A stretch of DNA of 64,000 nt from a virus: IMG/VR virus record IMGVR_UViG_3300030685_000003, positions 1 to 64,000 of that record, one strand, 5' to 3'. The stretch's first letter is position 1; the number at the start of each line of letters is the position of its first letter. The notes beneath the pieces were generated by a model. The model did no database searches, was not told the DNA's origin, and saw only the letters and a list, made by a program, of their open reading frames with translations. Made by a program: the position numbers and the translations under genes. Shown here piece by piece: positions 16,508 through 26,875 of the stretch.

Positions 16508-17035
16508 TTAGATTCTAAAATAATTCAATCCGAGTACATACTCATTTAAAAATTTAATAACTTGGATAGCAGGATATGTTTCATCATACAGGATTATTGT
16601 TTCCTTACCGTGTTTATTGATAACCGCTCTATGGTCTGAATGACTGAACTCAATGAAGTGATCAACGTCTATAGTTCGTCCTACTGTTCTCATACTACCA
16701 TAAGAATGTGATTGCCCAGCACCTTGTGCAGCATAACATACCGTTCTTATAACATCACAGAATTGTTGCCCAGTAAATTCCTTCATAAGTTTAGTTGCTT
16801 CTTGATGAGCTAGAAGTCCAGGATTGACTTTCTTTTCTGGTACCTCTTCTAGGGTTGGTGGTGTTTCCTCTTGTGGAGGTATAACCGCTTGAGCAGATTG
16901 TTTTGCTAGTTCTTCTTCCTGTTCCTTTGTAACTTGTTGGGCTGATTCTTGTGTCGCTAGTCCTGGAGCTAACTGTTCTGCAGCAGCTTTATCTACTCAA
17001 TTGTCAATTGCAATTTCTCGTGGGTTGATTGGCAT
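16508..17035 (-). CDS. hypothetical protein, 175 aa
   Basis: N-terminal 75 residues are low-complexity Gln/Glu/Ala/Pro-rich (AEQLAPGLATQESAQQV type). The C-terminal 95 residues are globular (KEFTGQQFCDVIRTVCYAAQ, DETYPAIQVIKFLNEYV). A flexible linker plus compact domain suggests an adaptor protein in the replication cluster. Function unknown. Confidence 0.6.
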
Positions 17036-17058
17036 GTGTATTAAGTTAATTATAAAAA

Positions 17059-18363
17059 TTATTCGTAATCTTTCATATCAAGATATGTGAAGTTATTTGT
17101 GTATGTTTGATACGCTCTCTTTCTGGCGTACCATTGATTCTCCGTCATTGAAGAATTATCTACTATGTCGTATATATTTATCTCTTGTTTCCCTTCAAAA
17201 GATCTCATTGCTCTTCCCGATGCTTGTATAACATTAGCTGGCTCTCTACCTGAGAAACAGACTATAATTGTATCTACTGCTGGATTATCGAATCCTACTC
17301 AGAGGATTTGTCTTGTTGCTACCAATACTCTTTTTTCTTCAAATTGCAACATAATTTCATTTCTTTTTTTTGTGGTAGTTGTGGCAACTATGAATGGGAT
17401 ATCAAGTTCTTTTCAAAATCTCTCGGAAGTCTCAGCTCTGTCAGTCATGATAAGTATTTTTTTGTTTGCTGATAAAGACTTCTTTACTAGTCTTTTCACC
17501 ACATCTATTTTTTCTGGGTTTGCTTCTAACATTGTCTTAAGATTATTCCAATCAGCATACTCATCGAATAGTGTCTTGAGTTTTATCTTAGTAACCCTTA
17601 TGTCAAATTGAGAGATAAGAAACTCTCTATATTCATAAGCATCTACTATTCTTCCCCAAAATTTTAGGAAGTCACCATACTTAAATCAAGACATATCAGG
17701 AGTTCAAGTCATAGCATACTTATATTGACATTGGGTCTCTATGATCATATTTCTGTATGTGTTTTTGATGAGTAGATGTGCTTCATCGAATATAGTTATA
17801 TCCCATTCCCCATTATATTTTTCTAAGAATTTTTTGTAGGAAGCATAAACAACAACCGTTATGTCATTGAATTGTTTCTTCATTCCATAGTAGATACCTA
17901 CTTGTCATGGGAATTTTTCTTCTAATGATGCTGATAGTTGTTGTGCATTCATAATTGTATTTGTCAATATAACTGTCTTTCATTTAAGCTGCCCTATTAT
18001 CCAAGCAGTTGTCACCGTCTTACCGTATCCAACATCGGCGTATAAAAGACCGTATGGTTTCTGGATAAGTTCTTTCTGTGGTCTATCCTGATATCGTCTA
18101 AGTACTGTAGTATCGTGTATTGTAATAGGCTTATTTATTACTGACTCTACCTTTATTCCGAAGTGTTCACAAGCAGAGATATTACACTTCCCATTCCTAA
18201 CATTCCATAGTGGATAGAAATCTGGTTGCATATATCAGGCCTTCTCATTGATCCTAGTTAGCTTTTCTTTCTTGTAATTTTCTGTACGCAAAAAAGATTT
18301 AGGATTAGCGAAGGTATTTAGTTGTGTTATCTCTGCAAGAGTTATTGATCAGTTATGGAGCAT
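17059..18363 (-). CDS. SF2 DEAH-type helicase
   Basis: 434 residues. Motif I ADVGYGKT (about 113), motif II IFDEAH, motif III MTGTP, motif V-like GVGFDNPAVD and motif VI QASGRAMR. The N-terminal 80 residues include a short Cys-containing part (GKCNISACEHFG). Resembles UvsW/RecG-like phage helicases that remodel replication or recombination intermediates. Context (RecT, SSB, nuclease) supports this. Confidence 0.88.
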
Positions 18364-18448
18364 CGTAGACAACAGGAGGTAAAGGTTGATTAGAATAGAT
18401 AGACGTGTGCTATCTAGCTATTCTAATGAACCCTTACGGGCTCATTGA
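18364..18448 (-). other. intergenic hairpins between ssb-like and helicase genes
   Basis: Two stem-loops: ATTAGAATAG/CTATTCTAAT with inner ATAG/CTAT pairing, and GAGCCC-GTAA-GGGTTC with a GNRA loop. No T-run. May tune expression between SSB-like protein and helicase. Confidence 0.4.
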
Positions 18449-18766
18449 CTAGAACGGTAAATCATCATCATTCTTTGGTGCTGATGTAGTACCTCAAATC
18501 TTTTCTAATTTCCAACAAGTGATAGCATTGAAGTATCTACCTGCTTGAGTTTTAGATTCATTAGCCCTGCTGTTGAGATTAACTAAGATAAGATCTCCTT
18601 CCTTTACTCCTTCGAGCAAACCAATCTTGTCTCTAAAGAAATCTACTGCGAGACTTCCTTTGAATTCTCTATCTGTATTCTCTTCGAGAACAACAGTTTG
18701 TTTTTCTAGATCAGCTCCGATAATTTCTTTCGGGCAAATTGTTTTAACGATTCCTTCGAATTGCAT
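18449..18766 (-). CDS. single-stranded DNA-binding-like protein (DUF3127) with SSB tail
   Basis: 105 residues. Starts MQFEGIVKTICPKEI; OB-fold-like strands (LEKQTVVLEENT, LILVNLNSR, FNAITCWKLEKI) and an acidic tail ending NDDDDLPF-like (DDDLPF), the SSB C-terminal protein-interaction motif. Coats ssDNA and recruits replication partners. The tail is only seen when TGA is read through. Confidence 0.82.
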
Positions 18767-18914
18767 GGTGAAATAAGTGTAAGAATAAAATACTAATTTA
18801 TTGGAGTAGCTCCTACAGGTTACCGACAACAGAGCTAACGTTTCGCGACATTGATACTTGCGGGATCAAGACGGTTTTACGATGGTGCATTACTACATCC
18901 ACCTCCAATGGTGA
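18767..18914 (-). other. structured 5' region upstream of ssb-like gene
   Basis: No ORF. On the leftward strand it holds TTGAT-...GCAA...-ATCAA, GTTG-TCGG-TAAC and a long-range GGAG-rich palindrome (GGAGCTACTCC). Possibly a leader element; no known riboswitch recognised. Confidence 0.35.
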
Positions 18915-19250
18915 TTACTTCTTAGCGATGATGATTGCTTTGTATACATTGTCTCTGTCGCTTTCATCAGAGTATGTGATTATCTCTTCGAATCAGCCCA
19001 TAGTAACTATCTTTAGTACAGGCTTGAATCAGTCTTGTTCTACCTCAGCGGCTATAAGAGAGATGAGAGATGGATTGACCCAGTTATTACTCTGGACATG
19101 GATCCGAGGCACCGCACTCTTTACTAACTTAAATGCATCATCTCTTTCTATTTGGGTATCATATCAGAAGTCTAGCCATTCTCAATTAGAAAGCCTAGCT
19201 GATATAAAATATCTACCATCGTGTCAGGTATATGTTTGTACCCATGACAT
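18915..19250 (-). CDS. hypothetical protein, 111 aa
   Basis: MSWVQTYTGHDGRYFISAR is beta-like, with a C-terminal SDESDRDNVYKAIIIAKK. Five TGA glycines. Small soluble protein in the replication/recombination block; unrecognised. Confidence 0.6.
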
Positions 19251-19307
19251 TAGATTGGGTACAACCCATATCCTTCATTTGAGATTTAATAGCATCGGAT
19301 TAGATAA

Positions 19308-19844
19308 TTATTTAAACAACTTACAATCAGTGTAGGTTAGCTCGACCATAGTTTCGTAATCTATAGCATCGTTCTGAAACAACTCTATCATCTTACAAGA
19401 GATGTCTCTAGTCCAAGATGGCGCTGGCGTATAGCGATCCTTAACATCATCATAAACAATCTTAGCTATGCGGTTTTTCACTTCTCATTGCATTGTATTT
19501 TTTAGATCGTCTATATCTACTAGTTCATACCAATAGACTTTAATATTATAGTAACCACTATCTCCATCTCATCCATGATCCCGATGCTTATTTTGATACA
19601 TCCCAATATCTCATTTATGTAGCTCCATACATTCTTTTATTCCTTTGATTTTACTCTCTAATGTTCCTAAGGAATCTCATAATAAGTCCCACTCTTCTGA
19701 TTTAGCTCTTAATGTTCTATATTCATAACTTCAATATCTAAGTTCTCCTGATTTATAAAGTTTGTTAGCCTCTTTGACGCTATTCTTCCAAGACGATTCA
19801 ACATCTTTGGCGATATCGTCGATCATTCATTTGGTTAGTTGCAT
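19308..19844 (-). CDS. hypothetical protein, 178 aa
   Basis: Starts MQLTKGMIDDIAKDVESSW; mostly helical and charged, with a Gly-rich turn DHGGDGDSGYYNIKVYWY. Lies between the Cas4/RecB-like nuclease and another small gene. No family recognised. Confidence 0.6.
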
Positions 19845-19864
19845 GATAGTTGGTTGAATATAAA

Positions 19865-20596
19865 TTATCTCTTTGCAAATCTTCCCTCGCATCAGATCTT
19901 GAATTGGCACCCTTCACAGAATTTATTGTTATGTCTAGGATATTCTCCCAACATATTACATTCAAGATATTTAGTCATAGTTCTGTCTACATATTCTTGA
20001 CATTCTGATCTACATCTAATAATTGTAGCTTTCTTCATAGAACCTTTAGCTTTATCCCAACAGACAAAAGAGAATTCAATCTTATCTACTTTATAGTAAT
20101 CCATAAGCATCAATGGATATACGAAACTTTGAGCATCATAGTCAAATAAATTCCCATCAATGTAATACGCATGAGTAGAAAATTTAAGATCTTCAACGCT
20201 GATAAAGACGTCTTCTTTTGGATTATTTCTATCAAAGTCACGAGGAATTATTACAAGATCAGTACTACCAACAATCATCTCATCCATCCATTTAAGATAG
20301 TGCTTGGCTTCCTGGTAAACATAGTTGTCTTTCTTGAGATTTTCTACATATTTCCTAGCCTCAGCATGTGCTTTTTTCATCATATGAATTTGTTTGAAAT
20401 CCACAGAGAAGTTAGCCATATACCAAGTGAAATATGCATCAGTAGGTCCATTACTATTCACCGCAATGTTTAGCATATCACCCGGATAAGTCTCAGCGAT
20501 ATCAGGTGAGTATTCATCGTTCTTAAATTTGAACGGACACTGTATGAATGATGTCAGTGATGTTACATGAATTGGGTTCATTGTGATAGGGTGCAA
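19865..20596 (-). CDS. PD-(D/E)XK nuclease, RecB/Cas4-like with Fe-S-type cysteines
   Basis: 243 residues. SLTSFIQCPFKFK at the N-terminus, a GSTDLVII strand, VEDLKFST (D-x-K active site), a QSFVYPLM helix, and C-terminal FCEGCQFKIGC. One early Cys plus three clustered late Cys matches the 4Fe-4S arrangement of Cas4/AddB/RecB-type exonucleases. Near RecT, so it likely resects DNA ends for annealing, like an exonuclease-annealase pair. Start MHPITMNPIH assumed; MNPIH is an alternative. Confidence 0.82.
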
Positions 20597-20833
20597 TTAA
20601 AACGGGAGATCATCTAGATCAGCCGGCTGCGTTATGCTAGGAGGTGAGACAATCTCACCATCCTTAGTGTTACTAAACATATCCTTGCGGAATTGTCAAC
20701 AGTCTATGGTTATCATATCCACAGATTCCTTACCCATTTTGATTGTAAACTCTTCTTTAACTTCGTATAGTTTACCGATCTCTAGTTTCTTGAACTGTGT
20801 TCATTCACTGTCATTTGTATTACACCTTAGCAT
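20597..20833 (-). CDS. small protein with SSB-type tail, 78 aa
   Basis: Starts MLRCNTNDSEGTQFKK; a short beta-rich region (IGKLYEVKEEFTIKM) ending in ADLDDLPF. The acidic hydrophobic tail matches the SSB C-terminal motif. Overlaps the upstream gene by 14 bp. May be a second ssDNA-binding or partner-recruiting protein. Confidence 0.6.
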
Positions 20834-21146
20834 TCTTTTCCTTGGTTACCTTTAAATATGAACTTGGTTGGATATCCAAAAATTCAAACGCTTCAGGAGA
20901 TTCTTTTAAGAAATCCATATTGACTGTTTGTTTCACAACACCACCACCTAATTTCTCTACAAGTTGTGATAGTTCCACCCCCTCTTTTAGGACTGTCTTA
21001 TTGACAGAGATTTTAGAAAGAGTATACCCATTCATAGATATAGGTGCTTCGATATCATCTAAGATAGGTGCAATTATTTTTAGTTCATCTTCCATCTCTT
21101 TGATAGAATTTTTGAGTTCGATATATCTTGCAACTACTGCTGTCAT
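20820..21146 (-). CDS. hypothetical protein, 108 aa
   Basis: MTAVVARYIELKNSIKEME is a coiled-coil-like N-terminus followed by a beta/turn region and KEKNAKV. Resembles small phage siphon-type proteins of unknown function next to recombination genes; overlaps recT by 13 bp. Confidence 0.6.
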   Translation of the reverse strand: MTAVVARYIELKNSIKEMEDELKIIAPILDDIEAPISMNGYTLSKISVNKTVLKEGVELSQLVEKLGGGVVKQTVNMDFLKESPEAFEFLDIQPSSYLKVTKEKNAKV

Positions 21147-22081
21147 ATCTGGCTTTCAACTATTCCCTGAGTTGTTTCAGATGATTGATCCGTTGATGTT
21201 TGATCATTCGATGGTGATTGCGTTCATTCTGGTAGCTGATTAGTTTGTAAAAGATTAAGTGAAGCCAGTGCTTCATTATACATAACCCCCATAGCAACAT
21301 GCTCTGGACTTTTGTCCGCTATTCTGAAACTTTCTTTAAGTTCTTTTAATACTCAAATGAGTTTCATCTTGTCGCCCACAACAGATGCTTTTGTTGCGTC
21401 TAATAAGATTGGATGAACCAACTCATTAAATTTTTCTTTTATTTGTTCAAGAACTGACTCAGAGGATTCTCCTGGAATAATCTCAACTCCTTCTTGTACA
21501 AAGTTACCTTCTCCTTCTTCTGGAATATAAGGCATTCAACCCAATTCACTTGGGAATGCAGCACGGAATCCTTGTCCGATAGCAACCTTTTTAATCATGA
21601 ACTCTGGCATGGTTGCCCAAGTCCCTTGATATGATCAGTCTGATTTCTTCTTAGCAAATTCTGTCATAGATACATCCCATTCAAAAGGGAGTTTCCAATC
21701 CTTTCTATGAATAGTTACTCTAGCTCACAGCAATTTGTTATCTTTGTCTATGATTGTATTTACAGTCCAACCATCTAGTTGCCCGCTTCTCATAGCTCTT
21801 TCGATATACGTTTGATATCCGGTAACTATTGTAAGTTCTGGCACCTTCTCCCGCTTACCATTAACATTGACACTCTTTTCATATGGGATAGCATAGATCT
21901 CCCTCTTGAATGGATTTAGATTGAATCCCTTGGCTATGTTTAAAAACATGATAAGTTGGTTGTCTGAGAGTTTTGTATTACTACCCAACAAGAAGTCTTT
22001 AATCATTTTGTCTGTTACTTGACCTACAACCAATTCTGATTGTGTGGTCTCTGCTAGAACTTCACTTGGCTTAGGCGTCAT
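21134..22081 (-). CDS. recT: RecT-family ssDNA annealing protein
   Basis: 315 residues. Hallmarks: MFLNIAKGFNLNPFKREIYAIPY (Bet/RecT signature), GYQTYIERAMRSG, FEWDVSMTEFAKKK, TWATMPEFMIKKVAIGQGFR. C-terminal 80 residues are Ser/Thr/Gln-rich. Anneals complementary ssDNA during recombination, with the RecB/Cas4-like nuclease as likely partner. Confidence 0.9.
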
Positions 22082-22490
22082 CTGTTTCGGGGTTAATATT
22101 AAATTTGCTTAGTAAGAATAATATTTGTTGCATTTCTTGATCTTGTGCTGAGTCTAATTTGATTTGTAAAGATCTAACAATAAGGTCTTCTTCTTCTTGA
22201 GTGAAACAAGGATTGAATATATCTTTGTGTCAATCTTCGTTCATAGATAGCTGCCCGTCTTTGCTGATCTCCATCTTAAATCTTGTGATCTCAATTTGAT
22301 TAGGGACCAATTTGTTTGATAAAGAAATGATTGTTGGAGCGTCAGATTCTAGCATTTCCTCGTCTTGTGGTTGAGGTAATGTTCCTAGGATAATAAGTCT
22401 ATCGAACATAGATACCCAAAAATTCTCATCTCTCATTTTTTCTTTTTGAACCTTTACTAACTTTACTTTAATTTCATCATTCTTTTCCAT
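22071..22490 (-). CDS. hypothetical protein, 139 aa
   Basis: MEKNDEIKVKLVKVQKEKM; acidic helical protein, one TGA glycine, C-terminus NINPETDDA. Overlaps recT start by 11 bp, so probably a recombination accessory protein. Unrecognised. Confidence 0.6.
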
Positions 22491-22498
22491 AACTAGAT

Positions 22499-22732
22499 CT
22501 ATTTATAAAAGTAAAGCATTGCGTATAATCCTGCGACTGCGATGAAAACAAGAGCCAATCAAATGACTACTGGCTTGGTGTTAAGGCTGAAAGAAAATTC
22601 TGCCTCTATTGATTCTTCAACCCTATGGGGTGCGGCAACTTTGGATGATTTCTTTGTGTTTGTCTCTACCGGAGTAGGTTCCTTTGTATTAGATCTTGGT
22701 GTTTGGATTCTTCTAGATGGTTTCTTGTCCAT
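22499..22732 (-). CDS. tail-anchored membrane protein, 77 aa
   Basis: Basic, Pro/Thr-rich N-terminal 50 residues (MDKKPSRRIQTPRSN) and a C-terminal hydrophobic helix (VIGLALVFIAVAGLYAMLYF). Topology like tail-anchored proteins; function unknown. Confidence 0.6.
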
Positions 22733-22756
22733 TAGTGCAAAATATAAATTAAAAAT

Positions 22757-22978
22757 TTAACAATCCGGAGTTCGTTCAATAGATCTGTACTGAGATATCC
22801 TATATAATCAATTAGGTATCTTATGAGCACGAGCATAAGCCCTTAGCTCTAACAATTCTTTTTTCTTAGCTACTTCTGACGTCTCATTGCTTCGAGAACA
22901 CAGCATCTCTAGAAAAGTATCCAGTATATACTGACGTTTTTCTCAAGCATCGTCAAAAATTGGTTGGTTTTTATTCAT
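22757..22978 (-). CDS. hypothetical protein, 73 aa
   Basis: MNKNQPIFDDAGEKRQYIL; charged helical protein. First gene after the promoter at 22993-23020. Unrecognised. Confidence 0.6.
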
Positions 22979-22992
22979 CAGATTGTGGGCAT

Positions 22993-23020
22993 AATATAAA
23001 CGATACGTACTTTTTTGCAA
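22993..23020 (-). promoter_or_regulatory. promoter TTGCAA-16-TATATT
   Basis: Leftward -35 TTGCAA, 16 bp spacer, -10 TATATT. Shares TTGCAAAAAAGTACGTAT with the promoter at 12580-12607. Would start the recT/ssb/helicase transcript about 15 bp before the next ATG. Confidence 0.65.
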
Positions 23021-23024
23021 GAGA

Positions 23025-23273
23025 TTATTTGTTTTTTTGTCTTGGCTTCTTAAACTTACCATACTTTATTCTGAATACATATGTAGTTTTCATACTTAGG
23101 TTTGTTGTTTCTTTCCAGAAACAATATCTCATAACGTGATCGTCCATAAGAATATCTTTTTCCACTTTGTTTGCGTCTTTCTCGTCAACCTCGAATGTAC
23201 AATCATTATCGAATTTTCATCCTTCTGATCGCTTCTCATTCTTTTTAATCTTGACTTTTAATAACGTAGCCAT
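23025..23273 (-). CDS. hypothetical basic protein, 82 aa
   Basis: MATLLKVKIKKNEKRSEGG, strongly basic at both ends (KYGKFKKPRQKNK). Likely nucleic-acid binding. Unrecognised. Confidence 0.6.
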
Positions 23274-23300
23274 AATAAGTTTTTTGATAAAGAGATAAAA

Positions 23301-23513
23301 TTAGTTTACTGGTTCAAGGCTTTCTTCTAGAACTCGGAATTTACCGTTACTAGAATCAAGAAGATATTCTACTGTAGTTCATCAAATTCTTATCCCTAAT
23401 ATGGGGCGAACGACTATGTATGTATCGTCAGCTCTTTTACATAGATCTCCTACATTAAATTTAGTGATTACTTTTACTGTCTTTGTTGATGGTACTTTCT
23501 GTTTGAATTCCAT
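23301..23513 (-). CDS. hypothetical protein, 70 aa
   Basis: MEFKQKVPSTKTVKVITKF; beta-rich small protein with a TGA-TGA glycine pair (RIGGTTVEYLL). Followed after the stop by the recurring motif CTTTATCAAA. Unrecognised. Confidence 0.55.
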
Positions 23514-23539
23514 TGGGATAGGGGGTATAAAATAAAGAA

Positions 23540-23779
23540 CTAATAATTTTCTTCGAGCCAGTCGAAATAAGCGTCAGCCATATCTCTTTTAACCTGAGGC
23601 CAGTCTATGCTATCATAGTAACTGTCTAGTTGTCAGCTATTTACTAGGTAAGCCCTAGCTGAGTTATCCTCTACATACTTCTCTAGATACATCGCTTGGT
23701 TCTCGTTCTCGAAATCCTCGGGAGACATATCCGGGCGAAATACAACTTTTTGTTTTCTCTTTGGTAGTGGTTCAGCCAT
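23540..23779 (-). CDS. hypothetical protein, 79 aa
   Basis: MAEPLPKRKQKVVFRPDMS; acidic C-terminal half rich in Tyr/Trp/Asp. ATG overlaps the preceding TAA. Unrecognised. Confidence 0.6.
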
Positions 23780-24600
23780 TAGTTCGGTTGGTTACTTGAA
23801 CTAAAATATGGATTTCTACACAATCATAGGCAATACCCAGCTGAGTATTGTACTCTGTGAGGTATGAATAAGTCAGCCCTATCAGGATTAGCTAGGCATA
23901 CCATATTGCTTACGATATATATTTTCCCTGGCTGTTCCTTAGGTAGTGTCGATGGTACCAATTGATTTTCATAGACAGGGATATCGTTTACATATCCTAT
24001 CAACATCTCATTCTCCGAGATCCTGATACGCCCGTGTGCTGGGATGCTATAACCACTAGCAAAGGAGACTACGTGTCAAGTTAGGTTAAATATCTGAGTT
24101 CACTCGTATGCTGGCACATCTTGGTTGATGTTGAAGAAATCTTCTTGTTGTTGCACTGGTTCGAGCTCTTGAATTGGTTCAGGCTCTGTCATCTTTGCTA
24201 GTGTATTTGTTCTAGATTCTTGCATCTCTAGCTTAGTTCTTCTCTTGCGTTTTGGCTTTACTTCTCAAGATTGTTCTAGCTTAATCTTCTTTGGTCTTCA
24301 TCTACCTCTCTTAATTGGCTGCTCTTCTTCCATATCTAATCAGACAATTACCTCTTTCTTTGGTCTCCCTCTTCATTTCTTGACGATTGGTTCAGTCACT
24401 TGTTCTGCGAACGGTTTACTGATTAGTTTGTTGTATTGAACTGGTACGAATGATGTTTCTCTAACTAGAATTGAGCCACCATTTTGTTCTATAACATAAT
24501 AATCAACTCATTTCATAGTATGAGTATAGGATATTATTTTACTTACTGTCCCGTTATTCATTTGGATGAGTAGCCCTGGGGCAAAATGCTTTTTTGTCAT
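23779..24600 (-). CDS. AT-hook DNA-binding protein
   Basis: 273 residues. Two AT-hook motifs, KGRGRPKK and RGRGRPKK (about 79-108), plus a KPKRKRR stretch; these bind the minor groove of AT-rich DNA. The N-terminal 70 residues are SH3-like beta (LIQMNNGTVSKIISY). The C-terminal 130 residues are globular. The first Gly of each hook is TGA. Possible nucleoid or transcription factor for an AT-rich genome. Confidence 0.75.
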
Positions 24601-24636
24601 TACAAATTATAGTGGATAAAAATGCTGATAAAGAAT

Positions 24637-24855
24637 TTACTTTACTTCTTTTAGAATATCTTGAAATGTTTTATTTGTTTCAAGTAGATATTCCGAAAGC
24701 AAGTGATTCAATCTATTGTGTATCCATACTAATTCCTTGTGATGGAAAGAAGAGTTCCCCCTATTTATATCAATCCATTTGAGTTTGTTTTTCGCCTCTG
24801 CTTTTAGTTTCATAAGTCCGATGACTATCTTGTCTGTTGCTTTCTTATTAGCCAT
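24637..24855 (-). CDS. hypothetical protein, 72 aa
   Basis: MANKKATDKIVIGLMKLKA; basic helical protein. Motif TTTATCAG follows its stop. Unrecognised. Confidence 0.55.
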   Translation of the reverse strand: MANKKATDKIVIGLMKLKAEAKNKLKWIDINRGNSSFHHKELVWIHNRLNHLLSEYLLETNKTFQDILKEVK

Positions 24856-24877
24856 ATGTAATATAATAGAAATAAAA

Positions 24878-25036
24878 TTATCTTTTTTTTATGATACAAA
24901 ATTCTCTATTGATCCCGAGTTCGTCTAGCTTTACCTGGATATAACTCGCGTCATATGTAGTGAATAACAGATCGTCCTGAATCATTACAACCTTAGGACA
25001 ATTCGGTTTGAGGTGTGCCTTATAGACGTATCGCAT
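24878..25036 (-). CDS. hypothetical protein, 52 aa
   Basis: MRYVYKAHLKPNCPKVVMI; small alpha/beta protein. Coupled to the upstream gene by TAATG. Unrecognised. Confidence 0.5.
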   Translation of the reverse strand: MRYVYKAHLKPNCPKVVMIQDDLLFTTYDASYIQVKLDELGINREFCIIKKR

Positions 25037-25251
25037 TATCGGCTACGGTATTGAGATAAAAATTCTAATAATTTCGCTTTCATCCCCTCTTCATTTTTCT
25101 CGCTCTCTATAAAGATATAGTCTTCTTCCATTTCTAGTATAAGAGACTCAACTTCTGCGATATTATTTATTATTGCTCATTCCTTTTCTAATATACTTCT
25201 AACTTTGATATAGAAATCTGCTCTTCCTGGGTAATATACTCTTCCGAACAT
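25036..25251 (-). CDS. hypothetical protein, 71 aa
   Basis: MFGRVYYPGRADFYIKVRS; acidic, coiled-coil-like middle. Unrecognised. Confidence 0.55.
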
Positions 25252-25254
25252 CTA

Positions 25255-25680
25255 TTAGTCTGTTATAGATAAAGACTTCGCCTCTTCTGCTAGTTCTTCT
25301 AATCTTTCAATCATTTCGTCATATCAATTTTCGTAAGTCACAAATTGATCTTCTAGAGTTATTGCATATTTTCTTCACTTCTCTGTGCCATATCTAGGGG
25401 TTCGTCTGTCTGTCCTGATTTCTATATCCGTTCTATCTTCACTACAAGCGACTACTTCTGCGTATATTCATTTACCTTTGTAGAGATTTGTTATTAAAAA
25501 TCCTATCTCTAAATCATTGGCGTTTTCTAGTCGCTCATCTTTTTGTTCGGTTGTGAGCTTTGCAAGTGTCCCGTCTTCGTCTATAGCTTCTTGGCGTCAA
25601 TAACCTTGACAAGAACATTTATATTCATTCTCCTCTAATACTTTTTTACTATCTGTGCTTTCGTGGTAGTATTTTGCCAT
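25255..25680 (-). CDS. hypothetical protein, 141 aa
   Basis: MAKYYHESTDSKKVLEENE, with CSCQGYG near residue 25 and beta-rich NANDLEIGFLITN. Acidic C-terminal helix. Unrecognised. Confidence 0.6.
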
Positions 25681-25681
25681 T

Positions 25682-26041
25682 CTATTCTTGTCAATCAAAT
25701 AAAACATCGTCCGGCGTTCTGTCATCGTCCAGTGTTGCTGGCTTTTGTTCTGATGCATCCATTAGTTCTATGCTTTCTTCTACCACTCGGTATCTATTCT
25801 CTTCGTGATTATCCGGGTCATCCCCCGTATGGAAAGAAGTATTTTCTATATCAAAAATAATCTCTCGAGAATATACAATATCTTTATAATTATGAAAACT
25901 CGCGATAACCCCTGGTATTTTTTCTGGAAGATTATTCCAATATTCTTTTGTTATTACTCGTACTTTTTGTCATTTCTTATATTTTTCCTCCTTCGTTTCC
26001 TGTTCTCTCGCGTCGGCTTCTGTTAGTTCTTGTATAGCCAT
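25682..26041 (-). CDS. hypothetical acidic protein, 119 aa
   Basis: MAIQELTEADAREQETKEE, then GQKVRVITKEYWNNLPE (KOW/SH3-like strand) and an acidic Asp-rich tail. Unrecognised. Confidence 0.55.
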
Positions 26042-26055
26042 CTTGGATTGTAATA

Positions 26056-26080
26056 AGAAAAGTAAAGACCGGCGCACCGG
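26056..26080 (-). terminator. terminator after nuclease gene
   Basis: Leftward CCGG-TGCG-CCGG followed by TCTTTACTTTTCTT. Lies about 14 bp past the nuclease stop. Confidence 0.65.
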
Positions 26081-26093
26081 GTTGATAAAGGAC

Positions 26094-26483
26094 CTACTTG
26101 TACTCTTTTGCGTATCAATCGGCAATCATTGCTTCGTTGACGCTTTCGTTTTCTAATAAGATCTCTCCCAATAGTCTGCCATAGTAGTCCTTATGGTTTT
26201 CAAGTTTTATATTTATCCTACCCGGACGGCTTAGGATTTGTCTTAGGTGGTCCTTTGCTTCTTGTCCACCGCTTTCGGCGTATCAATATCTTAATGTGTT
26301 GCTCTCGGGCGCGTCAATCCCTGTTAGTCTTAGGGATTGCTTTTTTCCTTGGTATTCTACTTTGACTGTGTCCCCGTCGATAACGTACAAGAGTTTGGGG
26401 GCGTCTGTATGTAGAATAACAAAAGACGCTCCCCCAAAAAATAACAAAAGCACAATAACTAATAGACTTTTTTCAGCGTTCAT
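26094..26483 (-). CDS. thermonuclease (SNase fold), membrane-anchored or secreted
   Basis: 129 residues. N-terminal hydrophobic segment (SLLVIVLLLFFGGASFVIL), then the SNase core: YVIDGDTVKVEY, LRLTGIDAPE, EAKDHLRQIL, KDYYGRLLGEILLE. Catalytic Arg/Glu/Arg positions are present (RLTGIDAPE, GRLLGE). Extracytoplasmic nuclease, possibly degrading host or competing nucleic acid. Confidence 0.88.
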
Positions 26484-26490
26484 ACGTCGG

Positions 26491-26832
26491 CTATTTTACA
26501 AAATAAACTGTATAGTTTCCGTTTGTTTCAAAACATTTTACACCGTTTTTGTCTGCCGTTTTGATTTCGTCGTATAGAAATCTTAGCCCATTATCTGTCA
26601 AGAATTGGTTGAAATATATTCTTGTTGTGTTGCTGTAATCCCAGTCCTTGTAAATATAAATGATTTGTTTTACTTGGTCGATGTCGCAAATTTGCGAGCG
26701 GTAAGACTGAAACGTGATGACGTGTTTTTTTAGGTTTCACTTTTTGTCTGTTTCTTTTTGTTCGATTTCAATTTGATTGGCTACTGGCGCACCTGTTCTA
26801 GTGCTTCAAAGGTTTGTTGCTGTTATAGACAT
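26491..26832 (-). CDS. hypothetical protein, 113 aa
   Basis: MSITATNLGSTRTGAPVAN; Lys-rich middle and Tyr-rich C-terminus (NGNYTVYFVK). Unrecognised; same direction as neighbours. Confidence 0.55.
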
Positions 26833-26875
26833 TGTAGGGTTTTGGAAAAGGTTAAAAAGATTTTGATAAAGAAAA

